A program made the translations under genes and the position numbers. Shown here one piece after another: positions 26,311 to 36,090 of a DNA stretch of 64,000 nucleotides. Numbering within the stretch: position 1 is the first letter of the stretch; every line of letters begins with the position of its first letter. Below the pieces are notes generated by a model. The model searched no databases. It saw only the letters and a program-made list of their open reading frames with translations, and was not told the origin of the DNA. This DNA is from Natronolimnobius sp. AArcel1 (GTDB lineage Archaea > Halobacteriota > Halobacteria > Halobacteriales > Natrialbaceae). The DNA lies in assembly GCF_011043775.1 (NCBI RefSeq), contig NZ_JAAKXY010000003.1, forward strand, positions 186,001 through 250,000, written 5' to 3'.

Positions 26311-27846
26311 ATGTCAGCGCAGGACTCCAACCCACTCGAGAAGTACGTAACTGGCGAAGAGCGGTACGTCCGCTTCACTGAGGAGATCCTTGGAGTCCAG
26401 CTGGCCGAAGTCCAGAAGAAGATCCTCCGTGCTGTCACAGAGAACAAGCACCTCGTCGTCGTCTCCGGGAACGGTGTCGGGAAGTCCTACGCGATTGCCT
26501 GTCTGAACCTGGCGTTCCTCTACACGAATCCTAACTCCACTGTCGTCATGACGTCTGGCTCGTACAGCCAGATGGAGGAGGCGACGTTCAAGCCTATGGA
26601 GTCGCTCCTTCGCAGCGCGAAGGATGATTTCCCACTCCCTGGAGATGTGAAGAAGTCGCCCCCGAGAATCGAGTTCGAACACGATCCCGAGCACTACTTC
26701 CGGTGCATCTCCGGCCGATATCCGGACAACCTTGAGGGCCGTCACAACGAACGCGTTCTGGTACTGGTGGACGAGGCCGACAAACCCGACATCACCCAGG
26801 AGCACTTCGATTCTGCTCAGTCCTCGATCACGGACGAGAAGGATCGGATGGTTGTGATCGGCAACCCGCCTCGTGACGAGGGCAACTCGCTGTACGAGCT
26901 CATGACGGATCCTCGCTACGAGGTGATCCAGTTCTCCTCGATGGACTCACACAACGCTCGAGTCGACGCTGGTTTGGTAGAGGGTGACAAGATCCCTGGC
27001 CTCGTCGATCTGAAGCAGGTTCGAGAGGACTATCGCTCCTGGAATCGGGAGAACTTCCCCGGCTTCGAAAACATCCTCGACACACTCGAGAAGGACGACG
27101 AGACTGGAGTCCTCGAGTGTACTGAGAAAGGCCTCGACGAACGCTGGTACCGACGTCGTCTCGGAGTGATCCCTCCGACTGGAGCGAAGTCTGTCCGTCC
27201 ATTCTACGCCGAGGACGTCACCACAGCCGAGAACAACTGGGAGGAGATCAACGACGATCAGGACGAGATCGAGTACGACGCGTACGGCGTCGACGTTGCT
27301 CGTGGAGGTGGCGATCGTACGGTGATCGCTGGGATCACTCCAGAGCGAGTCGACATCCTCGAGTCCGTCGAATCTCCGGGCGATCACTCGGTGAACAAAC
27401 GCCTCGTCGAGCGCCACGTAGATGACAATCGCACACCTGTCATTATGGACGCGATCGGTGAGGGTTCGGGGATCGCTGACGAGCTCAATCGCGAGGGCTA
27501 CAACGTCACTCGATACAAGGCGAGTGAGAACGCTCGACAGCGGAAGAAGTACAACGACTGTCGCACTGAAGCGCTCTGCGAGCTCGGCAACTGGCTCGAG
27601 AACGGCGCCGTCGAACCCAAGACGGACGTCGCATCCGAACTCCGGGAGGCTGCTCGTCATATCGAACTGGAAGAGAAGTCGCTCAAGAGTGGCACTACCT
27701 GGAAGGCTACGTCGAAGTCAGATCTGAAGAAGAGCGACGCTCTCGGACGATCTCCGGACTTGCTCGACGCAGTCTCCCTGGCTGCCTGGGGCCTCAATGT
27801 CGAGCAGGCGTCGTCGAATGCCGGGTACTCGTTCTACTCGTACTGA
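26311..27846 (+). CDS. Terminase large subunit
   Basis: A 511-residue packaging motor. The ATPase has Walker A SGNGVGKSY (residues 52-60) and Walker B VLVLVDEAD (149-157). The nuclease domain has Asp residues in YDAYGVDVARGGG (D328) and PVIMDAIGEG (D380), and a last one in SPDLLDAVSLAAW. All key residues are present and the length is typical. It cleaves concatemeric viral DNA and pumps it into the prohead. It is followed directly by the portal gene. Confidence 0.95.
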   Translation: MSAQDSNPLEKYVTGEERYVRFTEEILGVQLAEVQKKILRAVTENKHLVVVSGNGVGKSYAIACLNLAFLYTNPNSTVVMTSGSYSQMEEATFKPMESLLRSAKDDFPLPGDVKKSPPRIEFEHDPEHYFRCISGRYPDNLEGRHNERVLVLVDEADKPDITQEHFDSAQSSITDEKDRMVVIGNPPRDEGNSLYELMTDPRYEVIQFSSMDSHNARVDAGLVEGDKIPGLVDLKQVREDYRSWNRENFPGFENILDTLEKDDETGVLECTEKGLDERWYRRRLGVIPPTGAKSVRPFYAEDVTTAENNWEEINDDQDEIEYDAYGVDVARGGGDRTVIAGITPERVDILESVESPGDHSVNKRLVERHVDDNRTPVIMDAIGEGSGIADELNREGYNVTRYKASENARQRKKYNDCRTEALCELGNWLENGAVEPKTDVASELREAARHIELEEKSLKSGTTWKATSKSDLKKSDALGRSPDLLDAVSLAAWGLNVEQASSNAGYSFYSY

Positions 27847-27877
27847 GTACAACTAAATTTCCTGATACAACCAATTC

Positions 27878-29398
27878 ATGAGTTTAAGCGATCGACTGCG
27901 TGATGCAGTTCTCGGACACGGTGAACCCGACGTCCAGTCGGAGAATCGGACGGACGAATACGCCTACTATACTGTTTCTGGCGATGCACATCGGATCCGC
28001 CCGAACAAGGGCGATCTCGAGCACTACTGGGAGCAGTATCGTACCTGCCCGATCGTCCGTCGTGGGATCGACATTTACGCCGAGGACATCACTGCACCTG
28101 GCTATCGTGTCGACGCCGAGAATGACGAGCTCGTCGAGGATCTCGAGGATTGGCTCTCCAATTCGGCGATTGTAGCCGGCGAGTCACACCGTGACTTCTC
28201 GGCGATCCTCGATGGTTCGATCATCCAGGAGGAGGTTCGAGGAACGGCACTCGTCGAGATCGTCCCAAAGGCTGAGGCAGAAGACGAGATATGGGGGTTC
28301 CGCCTCATCAACGTGAGTACCGTTTCCGCCTATACCTACGAGAATCAAGCTGTCCTGATCCGTCCTGACGACACTGAACTCGATGGCGTACAGATGACGC
28401 CTCGAGGCGAAGCAGCAGCCTATGGACAGTGGGATAACAGCGCTCTCGCCGGCCCGTTCGATGACAAGAACACTGTTCCACTCTCCCAGAACGATGTTGT
28501 CAAAGTGGTGAAAGATCCTGACACCTCGGACATCTTCGGCAACAGTTCGATCGAGCCCGTCTCCGACGAGATCGACGAGCTGTACCGGATGCTCGACGAC
28601 GTCGGTGAGGCAGTCCACTCCAAGGGTTATCCTCTCTGGGTGTTCTACCTCGGTGAGCCGAACGGAGACGTCACCGATCCTCGAGCCGGCATCTGGCCCG
28701 AGGATGAGATGCAGAACTATCGCGACGAACACAAGAAAGGGAACTGGAGCACCAATCAGAAGGACTTCGTGCCCGGAGACGTGGACGTCGATCGGATCGA
28801 GGGAGAGGTTCCCGAGATCGAGGAACTCCTGGACTGGTACGTTGAAGAAATCGTCTCCGCTCTCCCTGTTCCGAAGTACAAGTTAGGTTTCACTGACGAC
28901 ATCAACCGGGACGTCACCTCCGAGCAGAGTCCTCAGTACGAGCGCAAGATCGAGAACAAGCGTCGACAGCTCGAGGAAGCGTTCACACCTGTCCTCCGAC
29001 AGAAGGCTGAGGAACTCGGCTACAGCGACGACGTCGTTAGCTCCGTCGAACTCTCGATCGAGGAGGATCGGGAGGAGAACCCACTGGTTCGAGACGACTT
29101 CGACGCTTCAGAGTTCGCCGAGTTCTGTCGTGGCCTCCAGGCAGCTGCTGGCAACGAGGGCGAACCCAGCGACATCGTCCCACCTGAAGAGATGCGCGAT
29201 CTCCTCGGCCTCCCCGATCGGGACGAAGTCGAGGAAAGTGAGCTCGCTGACGAACTGGACGAGGACAACGAAGAAGTCCAAGCACAGTTCGAGAAACTCT
29301 ATGGTGAACCATCGACACCTGACTCGATGGGTGACGGTGCCGACTTCGATCTCGACACCTCGAACGAATCGGAACCTGAAGCGCCCACTGCGGATTAA
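27878..29398 (+). CDS. Portal protein
   Basis: A 506-residue protein with the HK97/SPP1-type portal pattern: LEHYWEQYRTCPIVRRGIDI near the start, ALVEIVPK, and a long acidic C-terminal tail after the clip region. It forms the dodecameric ring through which DNA enters and leaves the head. It follows the large terminase by 31 bases. The acidic, low-complexity C-terminus (about 430-506) is longer than in many phages. Confidence 0.88.
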   Translation: MSLSDRLRDAVLGHGEPDVQSENRTDEYAYYTVSGDAHRIRPNKGDLEHYWEQYRTCPIVRRGIDIYAEDITAPGYRVDAENDELVEDLEDWLSNSAIVAGESHRDFSAILDGSIIQEEVRGTALVEIVPKAEAEDEIWGFRLINVSTVSAYTYENQAVLIRPDDTELDGVQMTPRGEAAAYGQWDNSALAGPFDDKNTVPLSQNDVVKVVKDPDTSDIFGNSSIEPVSDEIDELYRMLDDVGEAVHSKGYPLWVFYLGEPNGDVTDPRAGIWPEDEMQNYRDEHKKGNWSTNQKDFVPGDVDVDRIEGEVPEIEELLDWYVEEIVSALPVPKYKLGFTDDINRDVTSEQSPQYERKIENKRRQLEEAFTPVLRQKAEELGYSDDVVSSVELSIEEDREENPLVRDDFDASEFAEFCRGLQAAAGNEGEPSDIVPPEEMRDLLGLPDRDEVEESELADELDEDNEEVQAQFEKLYGEPSTPDSMGDGADFDLDTSNESEPEAPTAD

Positions 29399-29512
29399 CC
29401 AACGGCCAGTTCATCAGACATTGCGTGTTGGTTAACTCGTAGCCTTCTCCTCCTCACGTCGCACTGCTGAATTGACTTGTAATCGACACCCCGATCACAC
29501 ACATATCACTTC

Positions 29513-30346
29513 GTGGCAACTCAAGATCCGACGAGAACGAGCACCCTTCGAGGGGACTTCGAAGCAGAAGTCAACAAACGATTCCGTGCCCTGAAGGGTG
29601 ACGTTCGCGAGGCTATTGAAGAGCTGGACGTCCTCCATCTGGGTAGCCAACGGGCTGTCAATCAGGCTCCAGATCCACAGGACTTCGAGTTCCTCTCCAA
29701 TCCTGAGAAACGCCAGCGCTTCCAGGCATGGCTTCGAGAGCAGATCGACGAGGGCGTTCTCGTTCCAGCCGAGGGTGACGCCGTCCGTCGAGGAGATCAC
29801 TGGACGGCACAGTACGTCCAGAAAGCGTACGCCAAGGGTGTCACCGACGCTGGTTCGAACCTTCGTCAGGCCGACCTCGATGCTGATCAGATCGACGATC
29901 TCGAGGACGTCTTCAACCAACCTGTTCACTCGGCGAAGATCGAGATGCTCTACACCCGAGCCTACGACGGGCTCCAGGGGATCACCCAGGAGATGGATAC
30001 TCAGATCTCCAGAGAGTTGTCGCAAGCTATCTCCGAAGGGTGGAACCCCCGGAAGGCAGCTCGGGAGATCAACGATCGCGTCGACGCTGTCGGAGTGAAT
30101 CGAGCTCGGACTCTCGCCCAGACTGAGATCATCCATGCACACGCTGAGGGGACGTTGGATCGGTTCGAGTCCGAGGGGATCACTGAGGTACGTCCCGATG
30201 TAGAGTTCCGTGCAACGAACGATCAGCGCGTTTGTGATCAATGTGCGCACCTCCAAGGGAATACGTACACGATCGAGGAGGCTCGAGGCATCATTCCAGT
30301 TCACCCCCGATGTCGTTGTACCTGGGTTCCTGAGATCGACGACTAA
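29513..30346 (+). CDS. Head morphogenesis protein (SPP1 gp7-like minor capsid protein)
   Basis: A 277-residue protein. The C-terminal half has the gp7/Mu F-type signature: a long helix ARTLAQTEIIHAHAEGTLDR, then RVCDQCAHLQGNTYTIEEA and PVHPRCRCTWVP. The CxxC and C-R-C residues may bind zinc. This family joins portal and head during assembly and may be ejected with DNA. The start is a GTG. A 114-base gap without a gene precedes it. Confidence 0.88.
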   Translation: MATQDPTRTSTLRGDFEAEVNKRFRALKGDVREAIEELDVLHLGSQRAVNQAPDPQDFEFLSNPEKRQRFQAWLREQIDEGVLVPAEGDAVRRGDHWTAQYVQKAYAKGVTDAGSNLRQADLDADQIDDLEDVFNQPVHSAKIEMLYTRAYDGLQGITQEMDTQISRELSQAISEGWNPRKAAREINDRVDAVGVNRARTLAQTEIIHAHAEGTLDRFESEGITEVRPDVEFRATNDQRVCDQCAHLQGNTYTIEEARGIIPVHPRCRCTWVPEIDD

Positions 30347-30367
30347 CTCTCTTCATTACACTAAACT

Positions 30368-33300
30368 ATGGCTGAGAAGGAAACACACCTGACGATCGCA
30401 ATCCACGGAGACACTGTCTATCACTGGGAAGAAGGCCCATTTGGTGCTGAGAGCACCTCTCTCGGGATGGATGGTGATGTTGCCTCTGTTCAGCAAGCGG
30501 AGTCAGACTTCGTCTATGCAGCTGGTGAGGACGATAGTGGTGACTTCCTCGCAAAGTACGAGAAGACGGAAGGCATTGATGAGCCTGATCTAGATGAGTT
30601 GTGGCGTATCCACGGTGTTGAAGGAGATGCTCATATTGGGTTCTGTGATACTGCTGATCCTGTCTTGGCTACTGATGGATCTCTTAGCCGATACTCTGCT
30701 GATGATGGATCGCATCAATGGACTGTAGATCCTGGATCGTCAGTCAACGGTGTAGCAACTTCGAAGTCTCGGAATGTAATTGTTGCTGTCGGTGATGCAA
30801 TTAAGGAGTTCGAGGATTCAGGTGGCTCTCTCGTAAACGAGATCTCCACTGTTGATACTCCCTCATCTGTAACCAGAGACGACGAGGATAATTACGTCGT
30901 CTACCACAGTGACGGCATACTTCGGAAGTACGATAGGGATGGTGACGTCCTCTGGGAGAACGACTCTGTAACTGATGGAGAGCGAGCCTGGAGAGACGAT
31001 CAGGCTCGATACTACATCGGGAGTCATGATACGTTCGGTGGCCCGGCTGCCATCGTTGACGATAATGGCGAAGAGGAAGCCTACGAGTCGTGGCCATTTA
31101 GTAGCGGTTGTTCGACGGACTTCATGCCGAAACTCCACAATGGTGAGAATCGGGGTGTGCTTGTTGACGACGACAATGACATCAAATCTCTCGATGACTC
31201 CATGAGCACCCAGTGGGAAGATGACGTTGGTGCAATTGGGAGCCCTTATGGTATTCAAACGTGGAGCACTCACCCACGATTCTGTGCCTTCGCTGAAACG
31301 TGGGGTGTCGAAGAGGAAGTTCCCGACGATGGGGGTGAAGTAGTTGGTTCAGCTAACGTAGTCACGTCTACGTCTGGATTCACAGATCCAGATGTTACTG
31401 CCATTAGCTCCTCAGAAGCCACGTATACGAGTGGACAGGTTGGATTGAACCTGCCTGAATCGACTGGCACTGCAACCCCATCAACGTCGATTCTGACAGC
31501 TGAGTCGGATGTGACGACTGCTGTAGCATCTCGTAGAGCCCAGGCGACGTCTTCACCGATAACGTCGAACTCGAAGCTAACTGATGTCTCTGCTACATCT
31601 ACAACGACGTCTGTTGGTGAGTTTGCCACTGCTACTTCTACAACGGATCGAGCTCATGGATCAGCTACGGCGTTAGCTTCAGGAAGTACTGTTGTTTCAT
31701 CAGCGAGAACAACTGTACCAGAACGGATCGTCACAGTTGAAGGGTTGGAGAATACTGCAGCCACTACTACGCTATCCAACATCGAGGGATCCACCCATGT
31801 TGAGGCCTCGTCGGATACACTCGAAGCCTCTGGGAGGCCTCTGAATCCGAGCACACTCTACGAGTCTCCTGTCCCTGAGTCGAGATATCGATTCACTGTC
31901 TCCTCCTCGATCAATAAGTTCGACAGTGATGGTGATCTCAAGTGGCAGGAGTCACTCGAATACCGCCCGTGGGATTCTGCAGTCGACTCCGACGGGAATA
32001 TCTACTTCACTGATGGAAGTGCTAATGTTGTAGTCTCGTACGATTCGGAGGGCAATAGACAGTGGGTTGGGGAGTACGATCCCATGGATCGCCCAATTGC
32101 TGTCGATGACTTGGGTGGTGTCTTCATAACAAACTACAACGGCTACATTAATAAGCTCGACAGAGATGGCGATAGAGAATTCTTTAGTGAGCGCAATGAA
32201 GGAGGACGTCCTGTTGGTGTAGAACCTGATGGTGATGGTGGGGTGTACATGACTGCTGAGTCTTCTTCGATGAGCGACGCCTCGATCGCTCGCTTCAACA
32301 GCAGTGGTGATATCACAGTTGAGCGCACCTTCGAGGATAAATCCGAACTCTCGTACCCCGTCCGTGAGAGTGGAACACAGGATGTTACGTTCATCGCTGA
32401 TGGTGAGTTCATCAAGTTCGACGGCGACTCCTGGGGTGGAACCATCCTCGACAGTGATCAGGTGTTCGGCACGGATGACGAAGTTGTTGATCTCCTGGCC
32501 GACAGTGACGACGATCTGTACGTAGCTGTCGAGTTCGACGACTCGGATGATTATACGCTGGCCAAGTACAACTGGGACAGTGGCATCATCTGGGAGGAGA
32601 CTGTTTCGTACTCGATCAACTCAATCGATATCACCGAGCACGGAAACCTCTACGTAGTGGATAGTACTAACGATGAGATCAAGAACTACAACCCTGATGA
32701 TGGCTCCCTCCAGTGGACATCGGATTGGGATCATGGAGGAGATCTGCTCGCCTATCCGAACTACCCCGCAAACAGCGATGGGTGGGTGTCTGTAACAATC
32801 GCTGGTGGACAGGCGAGACACGCCACTGCGAGCTCGAACACCCTCGAGTCTGAGGCGGATGGAATTGCTTCTCCTGAAGCAGGTGGAGTTACTGCAACAG
32901 CGTCGACTCCGACTCCGACAGGATCCACAGGCGTCGTCTCTACTGGGGGCACGACGACGGCTACTGCTTCACCTGTGGCTCCGTCTATCGAAGCGTCTGC
33001 AGAGTCGACAGCGACGTTCACGTCCGGCTTTACTTCGACACTTACTGGTGCTGGTGTAAAGCGAGTTACTGCCACTGGTAATCCAGTGAACGTCCAGGCG
33101 TCGATGTTCGTACCGTTCACTCGAACGGACGAAGTTCACGCCAATATGATCACTGTGTCCGGGACTCCGTCCCAGGCTCAGGCTCATGCCACACAGACGA
33201 TAGAGGCCGACACAGTCAACGTCACAACGTCGATTTCCGATGCCGAAGGGTTCGCATCCTCGAGTAGCGATTCGTCGATCGTGACGGCGTCTGCAGCGTT

Positions 33301-33985
33301 CACGACGATAGCAGCCTGGCAGTCTATTACATGTGAGGCAAACATCGTCACGGCAAACGCTGATCCAACGACGATCGACTCAACGTCGATTGCGACACCG
33401 GAGCGCGCGTACACTCTGACAGCGACTACTACGCCTTATGAAGCGATCGGGGAGACGTACATTTCGATTGAGTCAGAGGATCTCACGACAGTAGGCTCGC
33501 TAAACACCCCGGATGTGTTCACCTATACGAGTGGATATGCGACGCTCACGACGGCGTCAGCGTCGCTCACTGATGTACACGGTGGACGCTTCATCGGTGG
33601 AACTGCGGAGCCTGTGACGGCAACGAGCTCGCTCTCGGAGCCGACAGCAGAGACGTGGGTGAACCTGGCTGCCTCTACTACAACGGCGAGTGCAGATCCA
33701 TCCACACCTTCTGTGGAAACTCAGACGGAAGCGATGGGTGCTCTGGTGGAGGCCGACGGAGTTCCACTGGTGGTGGACTCCAACGGGATCACCCACGTCG
33801 CTGCCAAGAAGTACAGTGCTTCGGCCATCCTCAATACAGGACTCTCGTTCAGTCCTCGAATTAGTCGAGTCAGTACGACTGACAACTGGGTGACGATGAA
33901 CCCAGGGAAGAACAGTGCTGATCTCGACGACGATGGTACGAACGAAGTGGAGATGCGAGAGTATCAGAGTTCCGACGAAGACTAA
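30368..33985 (+). CDS. Giant beta-propeller and Ser/Thr-rich stalk protein, candidate fibre or spike
   Basis: A 1205-residue protein with alternating modules. Residues 1-320 and 500-805 contain beta-propeller blades of PQQ/NHL type (KFDSDGDLKWQESLEY, SVDSDGNIYF-like phrases). Residues 320-500 and 810-1140 are Ala/Thr/Ser/Val-rich stalk repeats such as TATSSLSEPTAET. A globular acidic end of 65 residues closes it. Propellers often bind glycans or proteins, so receptor binding or head decoration is likely. Its place between head morphogenesis and protease genes is unusual for a tail fibre and suggests a head-associated fibre. Confidence 0.65.
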   Translation: MAEKETHLTIAIHGDTVYHWEEGPFGAESTSLGMDGDVASVQQAESDFVYAAGEDDSGDFLAKYEKTEGIDEPDLDELWRIHGVEGDAHIGFCDTADPVLATDGSLSRYSADDGSHQWTVDPGSSVNGVATSKSRNVIVAVGDAIKEFEDSGGSLVNEISTVDTPSSVTRDDEDNYVVYHSDGILRKYDRDGDVLWENDSVTDGERAWRDDQARYYIGSHDTFGGPAAIVDDNGEEEAYESWPFSSGCSTDFMPKLHNGENRGVLVDDDNDIKSLDDSMSTQWEDDVGAIGSPYGIQTWSTHPRFCAFAETWGVEEEVPDDGGEVVGSANVVTSTSGFTDPDVTAISSSEATYTSGQVGLNLPESTGTATPSTSILTAESDVTTAVASRRAQATSSPITSNSKLTDVSATSTTTSVGEFATATSTTDRAHGSATALASGSTVVSSARTTVPERIVTVEGLENTAATTTLSNIEGSTHVEASSDTLEASGRPLNPSTLYESPVPESRYRFTVSSSINKFDSDGDLKWQESLEYRPWDSAVDSDGNIYFTDGSANVVVSYDSEGNRQWVGEYDPMDRPIAVDDLGGVFITNYNGYINKLDRDGDREFFSERNEGGRPVGVEPDGDGGVYMTAESSSMSDASIARFNSSGDITVERTFEDKSELSYPVRESGTQDVTFIADGEFIKFDGDSWGGTILDSDQVFGTDDEVVDLLADSDDDLYVAVEFDDSDDYTLAKYNWDSGIIWEETVSYSINSIDITEHGNLYVVDSTNDEIKNYNPDDGSLQWTSDWDHGGDLLAYPNYPANSDGWVSVTIAGGQARHATASSNTLESEADGIASPEAGGVTATASTPTPTGSTGVVSTGGTTTATASPVAPSIEASAESTATFTSGFTSTLTGAGVKRVTATGNPVNVQASMFVPFTRTDEVHANMITVSGTPSQAQAHATQTIEADTVNVTTSISDAEGFASSSSDSSIVTASAAFTTIAAWQSITCEANIVTANADPTTIDSTSIATPERAYTLTATTTPYEAIGETYISIESEDLTTVGSLNTPDVFTYTSGYATLTTASASLTDVHGGRFIGGTAEPVTATSSLSEPTAETWVNLAASTTTASADPSTPSVETQTEAMGALVEADGVPLVVDSNGITHVAAKKYSASAILNTGLSFSPRISRVSTTDNWVTMNPGKNSADLDDDGTNEVEMREYQSSDED

Positions 33986-33997
33986 TCGCACTCCCAT

Positions 33998-34056
33998 GCT
34001 ACCGTTATGGCGCCGAAGTGTAAGGTAGCTGTAGTGCATATAGTATAGTACGAACA
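33998..34056 (+). promoter_or_regulatory. Late promoter-like element, copy B
   Basis: This matches copy A (24675-24733) at about three quarters of 59 aligned positions with no gap, including TATAGTATAGTACGAACA exactly. It begins 12 bases after the fibre gene and lies 72 bases before the ATG at 34129. Confidence 0.7.
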
Positions 34057-34072
34057 CGCTTTTCAGCTCGTC

Positions 34073-34090
34073 GTATCGGATCCCCGATAC
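34073..34090 (+). promoter_or_regulatory. Perfect hairpin in the leader of the gene at 34129
   Basis: GTATCGG-ATCC-CCGATAC. If transcription starts from copy B at normal TATA spacing, the hairpin lies right at the 5' end of the message, where it could stabilise it. It could also be an operator. Confidence 0.5.
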
Positions 34091-34128
34091 TCTCGCCATA
34101 GCGATTCGCAGTACGATTCTGACTACAA

Positions 34129-34518
34129 ATGGCACACCTACACAACGAAGGTGAGCTCCTCGTCCTCGACGACGCCTTTGACGGGCGTACTGTCGAGGTG
34201 GGGCTCTACGACAATAGTACCGATCAGCTCACTGAAGGCGACACGTATAGCGACATCGACACTGAGCCGGACGGTGACGACTACTCCGTCCAGACTGTCG
34301 ACGATCCTGAAGTCGATCAGAATGTCGACGACAATGCTGAGGTGACGATGGGTGAGTTGTCGTTCCAGGTGTCCGACGCTGAACGTGAGATCGACTACGT
34401 CTACGTTCGCGATGCGTCGACTGGTGATCTGATCTTCACTAACGATCTGGATCAGACGTACGATCTGAACTCGATCGACACGCTGGATCTGTCGAACATC
34501 GGGATGGAACTCGAGTAA
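34129..34518 (+). CDS. Hypothetical structural protein
   Basis: A 129-residue, very acidic protein that looks all-beta, with GELLVLDDAFDGRTVEVGLY at the start and YVYVRDASTGDLIFTNDL near the end. It is the first gene behind copy B of the late promoter-like element. A head-decoration or minor tail role is possible. The strand pattern is similar in style to the next small gene. Confidence 0.6.
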   Translation: MAHLHNEGELLVLDDAFDGRTVEVGLYDNSTDQLTEGDTYSDIDTEPDGDDYSVQTVDDPEVDQNVDDNAEVTMGELSFQVSDAEREIDYVYVRDASTGDLIFTNDLDQTYDLNSIDTLDLSNIGMELE

Positions 34519-34531
34519 TTGGTGATCATCG

Positions 34532-34852
34532 ATGAGTGAATCGTTCCACCTCAAGACTGGAGACACTGCCCCCAGGATCGAGGCTGTCCTTCGATCCAGC
34601 GACGAGGATCCTGTCGATCTTCGTGGCTCTGGGGTGGAGTTCCGTCTCCTGGAACCTCGAGGTGGCGATGTACTCGTCGAGGACTCGGTGACGCTTGTTG
34701 ACGAGATCGAAGGCCTCGTTCGCTACTCCTGGGACGAAGAGGATACTGCCGAACCAGGCCGTTATCGCGCCGAGTTCGTCGTCCATCACACGGACGACAC
34801 CACCGAGTCATTCCCGAACGACGGATATCACCACGTAATTATCACTGAGTAA
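34532..34852 (+). CDS. BppU-N-like small structural protein
   Basis: A 106-residue protein whose pattern (LKTGDTAPRIEAVLRSSDED, PVDLRGSGVEFRL, PGRYRAEF) resembles the N-terminal domain of baseplate upper protein BppU and related beta-sandwich modules in phage fibres. It could connect the large fibre-like protein to the particle. This is pattern recognition, not a confirmed homology. Confidence 0.6.
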   Translation: MSESFHLKTGDTAPRIEAVLRSSDEDPVDLRGSGVEFRLLEPRGGDVLVEDSVTLVDEIEGLVRYSWDEEDTAEPGRYRAEFVVHHTDDTTESFPNDGYHHVIITE

Positions 34853-34856
34853 ACTT

Positions 34857-35999
34857 ATGAGTACAGATACTTCTGAGGACACTGTCGAGCACACGGCTGG
34901 CTCCTCGAGTCCCACCGGTGTTGCCCGGTGTGAGTCTCTCGAGGGGCAGTCGGAGCCTTACACCGTGCACGGCGTCGCGATCGGCGCCAACGAGGTTACG
35001 CACGGTGCCAACGGGCCGAAGTTCTGGCCCGCTGAGGAGCTCCGTCGCGCCGTACAGTCGCTCGTCGGTGTCCCGCTAACCAAGAACCATGACGACGATC
35101 GCGTCGAATCCGTCGTCGGAGAAGTGATCGACGCAGGCTTCGAGCCTGGCGTTGGGATCGTCTTCGAGGCGGAAGTCGACGATGAGGATCTCGCCACCAA
35201 GATTTCTCGGGGACGACTCGAAGTCTCCGTTCACGCCCTCCACCGCGACGGTGGGCGCACCGGTGAGGGTGAGCTGATCGTAGAGGACGTCCAGTTCCTC
35301 GATCTCTCACTCGTTCCCCGTGGAGGCTCTCCGAGCAACTTCGTCGAGGCGGGTGAGTCGCCCAGTGAAGTACTGGCCTCACTCTCCACTGACGAGGTGG
35401 CCGAGATCCTCGAGGAATCCGGATCTGGTTCTGACACTGAACATGAATCCATGACTGACGACGACACTGACGAACCTGAAGAGGAAGCGCTCGAAGCCGA
35501 CGAGCCTGAGTCTAATGCTGAAACTGAAGAGGCGGAAGTTGAGGCCGATGAGACGGAGGAAGCTGAAGTCGAATCCGATGAGACGGAAGCTGACGCCGAT
35601 CTCGAGGAAGCTGAGCTTCGCGACGAAGTTCAGTCCCTCCGCGCCGAGAATCAGGAGCTCCGCAAGGAACTCCAGAGCGTCCGTCTCGAGTATGCTGAAC
35701 AGCTCTCCGAAGGCAGTCCGTTCGAGGCTGCCGAGCTGGCTGAGAAGTTCTCGTTCGACGAGCTTCGCGAGAAGTTCGACGAAGCCGAGGCCTCACTCGT
35801 AACGAACGAGGAAACCTCCGAGGCCGAGGCGACTCCGGCACCCCAGACTGGGGACGCCGAGTCGGAGCTCTCCACTGGCGACGAGGACAACGAGTCCGAG
35901 ATCGCTGAACTCGAGAGCAAGATCGAGAACTACGACGAGCTCGGCTGGGACGCTGCCAAGGCGGAAGCTGAGGCACGTCTCGAAGAGCTTCGAGCGTAG
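34857..35999 (+). CDS. Prohead protease fused to scaffold
   Basis: A 380-residue protein in two parts. Residues 20-170 look like a prohead protease, with candidate catalytic His in LTKNHDDD (about 78) and Ser in RLEVSVHALHR (about 124), in the expected order and spacing for HK97-type serine proteases. Residues 190-380 are a highly acidic coiled coil (LRDEVQSLRAENQELRKEL), typical of a scaffold. A protease-scaffold fusion just before the capsid gene is the standard arrangement. An internal start could give free scaffold. Confidence 0.8.
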   Translation: MSTDTSEDTVEHTAGSSSPTGVARCESLEGQSEPYTVHGVAIGANEVTHGANGPKFWPAEELRRAVQSLVGVPLTKNHDDDRVESVVGEVIDAGFEPGVGIVFEAEVDDEDLATKISRGRLEVSVHALHRDGGRTGEGELIVEDVQFLDLSLVPRGGSPSNFVEAGESPSEVLASLSTDEVAEILEESGSGSDTEHESMTDDDTDEPEEEALEADEPESNAETEEAEVEADETEEAEVESDETEADADLEEAELRDEVQSLRAENQELRKELQSVRLEYAEQLSEGSPFEAAELAEKFSFDELREKFDEAEASLVTNEETSEAEATPAPQTGDAESELSTGDEDNESEIAELESKIENYDELGWDAAKAEAEARLEELRA

Positions 36000-36020
36000 C
36001 TGAGTCGTCTTCTGCCCACC

Positions 36021-36073
36021 GCGAGCGAGGGTTGTCGCTCGCACCATTTTCCCGCTGTCACCCCGCTGACAGC
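36021..36073 (+). promoter_or_regulatory. Two hairpins before the capsid gene
   Basis: Hairpin 1: GCGAGCGA-GGGTTG-TCGCTCGC (36021-36042), followed within a few bases by TTTT. Hairpin 2: GCTGTCA-CCCCGC-TGACAGC (36054-36073), 18 bases before the capsid ATG. Hairpin 1 could terminate or mark an RNA-processing site, and hairpin 2 could protect the capsid message. The motif CCCGCTGACAGC also occurs after the tail-tube gene, at 40050-40061. Confidence 0.5.
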
Positions 36074-36090
36074 TCCATTCCCTCCAAACA

